Below, piece by piece: positions 61,827 to 64,000 of a stretch of 64,000 nt of DNA. The stretch comes from an uncultured Rhodospirillales bacterium (GTDB taxonomy: Bacteria; Pseudomonadota; Alphaproteobacteria; CAAGCB01; CAG-977): contig CACYSU010000001.1 in NCBI GenBank assembly GCA_902777205.1, forward strand, positions 85,832-149,831, read 5' to 3'. Made by a program: the position numbers and the translations under genes. The notes under the pieces were generated by a model. The model saw nothing but the letters and a program-made list of their open reading frames with translations. It had not been told where the DNA came from and made no database searches. Each line of letters opens with the position of its first letter. Within the stretch, counting starts at the first letter, position 1.

Positions 61827-63530
61827 ATGACGAAATATCTGATTACCAGCGCGCTTCCCTATATCAACGGCATCAAACATCTGGGCAATCTGGTCGGGTC
61901 GATGCTGCCCGCCGACGTGTATGCCCGATTCCTGCGCCAGAAAGGGGAGGAGGTTCTGTTCATCTGCGCGACCGACGAACACGGCACGCCCGCGGAACTG
62001 GCCGCCATGGAAAAAAATCAGGACGTTGAAACGTTTTGCACCGAACAGCATGAAGTGCAGAAAGACATCTACACCCGTTTCAACCTGTCGTTCGACCATT
62101 TCGGACGTTCGTCTTCGCACCAGAACACGGAGCTGACGCAGCATTTTTGCAAAAAGCTGATGGAAAACGGCTATATCGAAGAACGCGTCATCAAACAGGT
62201 CTATTCCGTTGACGACGGGCGTTTCCTGCCCGACCGGTACATCGTCGGAACCTGCCCGCATTGCGGATACGAAGCCGCCCGCGGCGACCAATGCGAAAAC
62301 TGCACGCGCGTTTTGGATCCGACCGACCTGATCAACCCGCGTTCCGCTGTTTCCGGTTCCCATAATCTGGAGATCCGCGACAGCAAGCATTTGTTCCTGA
62401 AGCTGCCCGCTTTGGAAAGCAAGCTGTCCGCCTTTATCGACGAACACGAAGCCGAATGGCCGCTGGTCGTGACATCCATCGCGCGCAAATGGCTGAAAGA
62501 GGGGCTGCGCGAACGCTGCATCACCCGCGATTTGAAATGGGGCGTCCCCGTTCCCGTTGACGGGTTCGAGGGCAAAGTGTTCTACGTTTGGTTCGACGCG
62601 CCGATCGAATACATCGGTTCGACCGCCGAATGGGCGGAAAAAGACCCCGAACACCGCGATTGGAAAAGCTGGTGGTACGACGCCAAAGACGTGCGTTACG
62701 TCGAATTCATGGCAAAGGACAACATCCCGTTCCACACCATCATGTTCCCCGCGACCCTGCTGGCGTCCGGCGAACCGTGGAAAAAGGTCGATTACATCAA
62801 AGGGTTCAACTGGCTGACGTTCTACGGCGGCAAATTTTCCACGTCGCAGAAACGCGGCATTTTCACCAATCAGGCTTTGGACGAATTCCAACCCGATTAC
62901 TGGCGTTACTGGCTGATGGCGAACGCGCCGGAAAGCTCTGATTCCAGCTTTACGTTCGCTTCGTTCGCCGCGACGGTGAACAAGGATTTGAACGACGTTC
63001 TGGGCAACTTTGTCAACCGCGTTTTGAAAATGACGGCGTCCAAAATCGGCGCGGCCGTTCCCGCGGGCGGCGAATGGGGCGACACGGAACGCGAGTTCGT
63101 CAAAACGATGGAAGCCAGAATCGCCGATTACACTAAATACCTGTCGGAAATGGAATACCGCAAGGCGTTGGTCGAACTGCGCGCCATTTGGGTGGAGGGC
63201 AACAACTACCTGACCGCCGCCGCGCCGTGGACGGTGATCAAAGAAGACAAGGACAAAGCCGCGATGATCCTGCGGCTGGCGTTGAATGTCATCCGCCTGT
63301 ACGCCGTTTTGTCCGCGCCCGTCATTCCGGAAACGGCGGAAAAAATGCTGGCGTTGTTGAATTTGGACGCGAACGCGACGGCGTGGCCGTCCGGCGATTT
63401 GGCGGCCGAATTGCAAAAACTGCCCGCCGGACACGCTGTCAACGTGCCGGAACAGCCGTTGTTCCAGAAAATAATGCCGGAGGCTGTCGCCGATTTGTGC
63501 CAGCGTTACGGCGCCGATCCGGAAGAATGA
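61827..63530 (+). CDS. metG: Methionine--tRNA ligase
   Basis: 567-residue class I synthetase. The HIGH motif reads [14 protein letters not shown] (about residues 11-24). The connective peptide holds one four-cysteine zinc knuckle ([17 protein letters not shown]). The KMSKS position reads [13 protein letters not shown], an atypical form seen in archaeal-like MetRS branches, lacking the standard lysine order. The anticodon-binding helical domain follows, and there is no C-terminal EMAP-like tRNA-binding domain. ATG 61827 was chosen from the family N-terminus ([11 protein letters not shown]). The following gene starts 1 base after the stop. Confidence 0.93.
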   Translation: MTKYLITSALPYINGIKHLGNLVGSMLPADVYARFLRQKGEEVLFICATDEHGTPAELAAMEKNQDVETFCTEQHEVQKDIYTRFNLSFDHFGRSSSHQNTELTQHFCKKLMENGYIEERVIKQVYSVDDGRFLPDRYIVGTCPHCGYEAARGDQCENCTRVLDPTDLINPRSAVSGSHNLEIRDSKHLFLKLPALESKLSAFIDEHEAEWPLVVTSIARKWLKEGLRERCITRDLKWGVPVPVDGFEGKVFYVWFDAPIEYIGSTAEWAEKDPEHRDWKSWWYDAKDVRYVEFMAKDNIPFHTIMFPATLLASGEPWKKVDYIKGFNWLTFYGGKFSTSQKRGIFTNQALDEFQPDYWRYWLMANAPESSDSSFTFASFAATVNKDLNDVLGNFVNRVLKMTASKIGAAVPAGGEWGDTEREFVKTMEARIADYTKYLSEMEYRKALVELRAIWVEGNNYLTAAAPWTVIKEDKDKAAMILRLALNVIRLYAVLSAPVIPETAEKMLALLNLDANATAWPSGDLAAELQKLPAGHAVNVPEQPLFQKIMPEAVADLCQRYGADPEE

Positions 63531-63531
63531 G

Positions 63532-64000
63532 ATGAAATTTTCGGGCTATGTCGCCGGTGCGGCCGGATTGGTCAAGGACTTCGGCCGCTTTGCGCTGGGA
63601 CTGTTGAAACGGCCGCATTACGTGGCGGTTTTGCTGGCCTTGATCGTCGGCGCGTTTTGGCTGGGCGGCGTGAAGCCGGCGGACATTCCCCGAACCGTTG
63701 AAAAGAAATGGCAGGCGTTTGTCGCGAACAGAAAACAGGTCGTGACGGAAGAACTGCAATCCCTGTCCGAACGGATGGATAATCCGGACAACCCTTTGAA
63801 ATCATTTGTTTTTACGGGCAGGCGTCCGATTGCGGAAGCCAAGCGGGAGCAAAAACGGCAGACGCAATCCCAAACAAAACCGGAGCCCGTTCCTGAACAG
63901 CGGCCGGTCTTTTTGCCCGAAGCCGAAGCGCGGCGCGAAATCGAACAGCGCGTCGTTTGGAAACGGCCGGATAAAAACGCGCCGTCCGGCGACACGGCGG
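63532..64000 (+). CDS. Membrane-anchored protein, truncated by the window end, function unknown
   Basis: An open frame starts at ATG 63532, one base after the metG stop, and runs through the window edge (156 codons seen). It begins MKFSGYVAGAAGLVKDFGRF. One hydrophobic helix (about 32-46, VAVLLALIVGAFWLGG) is followed by a basic, Gln/Pro-rich region (REQKRQTQSQTKPEPVPEQR) that looks disordered. The arrangement suggests a single-pass membrane protein with a long extracytoplasmic part. The metG end has no separate ribosome-binding site, so the genes are probably coupled. No family was recognised. Confidence 0.65.
   Translation, partial: MKFSGYVAGAAGLVKDFGRFALGLLKRPHYVAVLLALIVGAFWLGGVKPADIPRTVEKKWQAFVANRKQVVTEELQSLSERMDNPDNPLKSFVFTGRRPIAEAKREQKRQTQSQTKPEPVPEQRPVFLPEAEARREIEQRVVWKRPDKNAPSGDTA

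Overview
The window is a densely packed, moderately GC-rich stretch of what looks like an alphaproteobacterial chromosome. The main evidence is the classic gene order rpsB-tsf-pyrH-frr-uppS-cdsA-dxr-rseP-bamA-skp-lpxD-fabZ-lpxA-lpxI-lpxB. LpxI (rather than LpxH), a class II DAHP synthase and a RADLPTIG-containing LpxI support the same placement. The lineage within the class cannot be fixed from the sequence alone. No IS element, phage gene, CRISPR array, tRNA or rRNA was seen, and no gap without a gene exceeds about 175 bases.

Layout. 1-5241: end of lolC/E, lolD, dnaE and an unknown membrane protein. 5263-8583: translation block (rpsB, tsf, a terminator, pyrH, frr). 8583-19492: isoprenoid, phospholipid, outer-membrane and lipid A synthesis. 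19489-25401: gph (reverse), glmU, glmS, a small membrane protein and DAHP synthase. 25422-28213 (reverse): an AftB-like GT-C membrane glycosyltransferase and a membrane-anchored partner. 28348-33555: ribokinase, NAD synthetase, gltX and cysS. 33685-41313: an accessory island of small exported proteins (two related to each other, one Cys-rich with a histone-H1-like tail, one with Sel1 repeats, one lipoprotein) mixed with tspO, trmJ, rmuC, queH and a DUF2934-like protein with seven consecutive cysteines. 41418-42059: a zeta-toxin-like P-loop kinase. 42219-52766: glycogen locus glgE-mak-glgB-glgX-malQ. 52816-54707: a membrane protein and a possible beta-propeller protein. 54787-61180: a MoxR/Bat operon (moxR, DUF58, DUF4381, batA, a batB/batC fusion, batD). 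61171-64000: a GNAT acetyltransferase, metG and a truncated membrane protein.

How the genes work together. The first third builds the Gram-negative envelope: LolCDE exports lipoproteins, BamA and Skp assemble outer-membrane proteins, the lpx genes make lipid A, and GlmS/GlmU supply UDP-GlcNAc to both lipid A and murein. The glycogen locus can phosphorylate maltose to maltose-1-phosphate (Mak), polymerise it (GlgE), branch it (GlgB) and recycle it (GlgX, MalQ). It has no trehalose synthase, GlgA or GlgC beside it, which suggests a maltose-fed glycogen pathway.

Points most worth a second look: the NAD synthetase whose glutaminase domain has lost its catalytic triad; the TreS-less GlgE locus; two unrelated proteins with H1-like Lys/Ala/Pro tails; a new pair of homologous exported proteins; and four convergent gene pairs whose stop codons share one TTAA.
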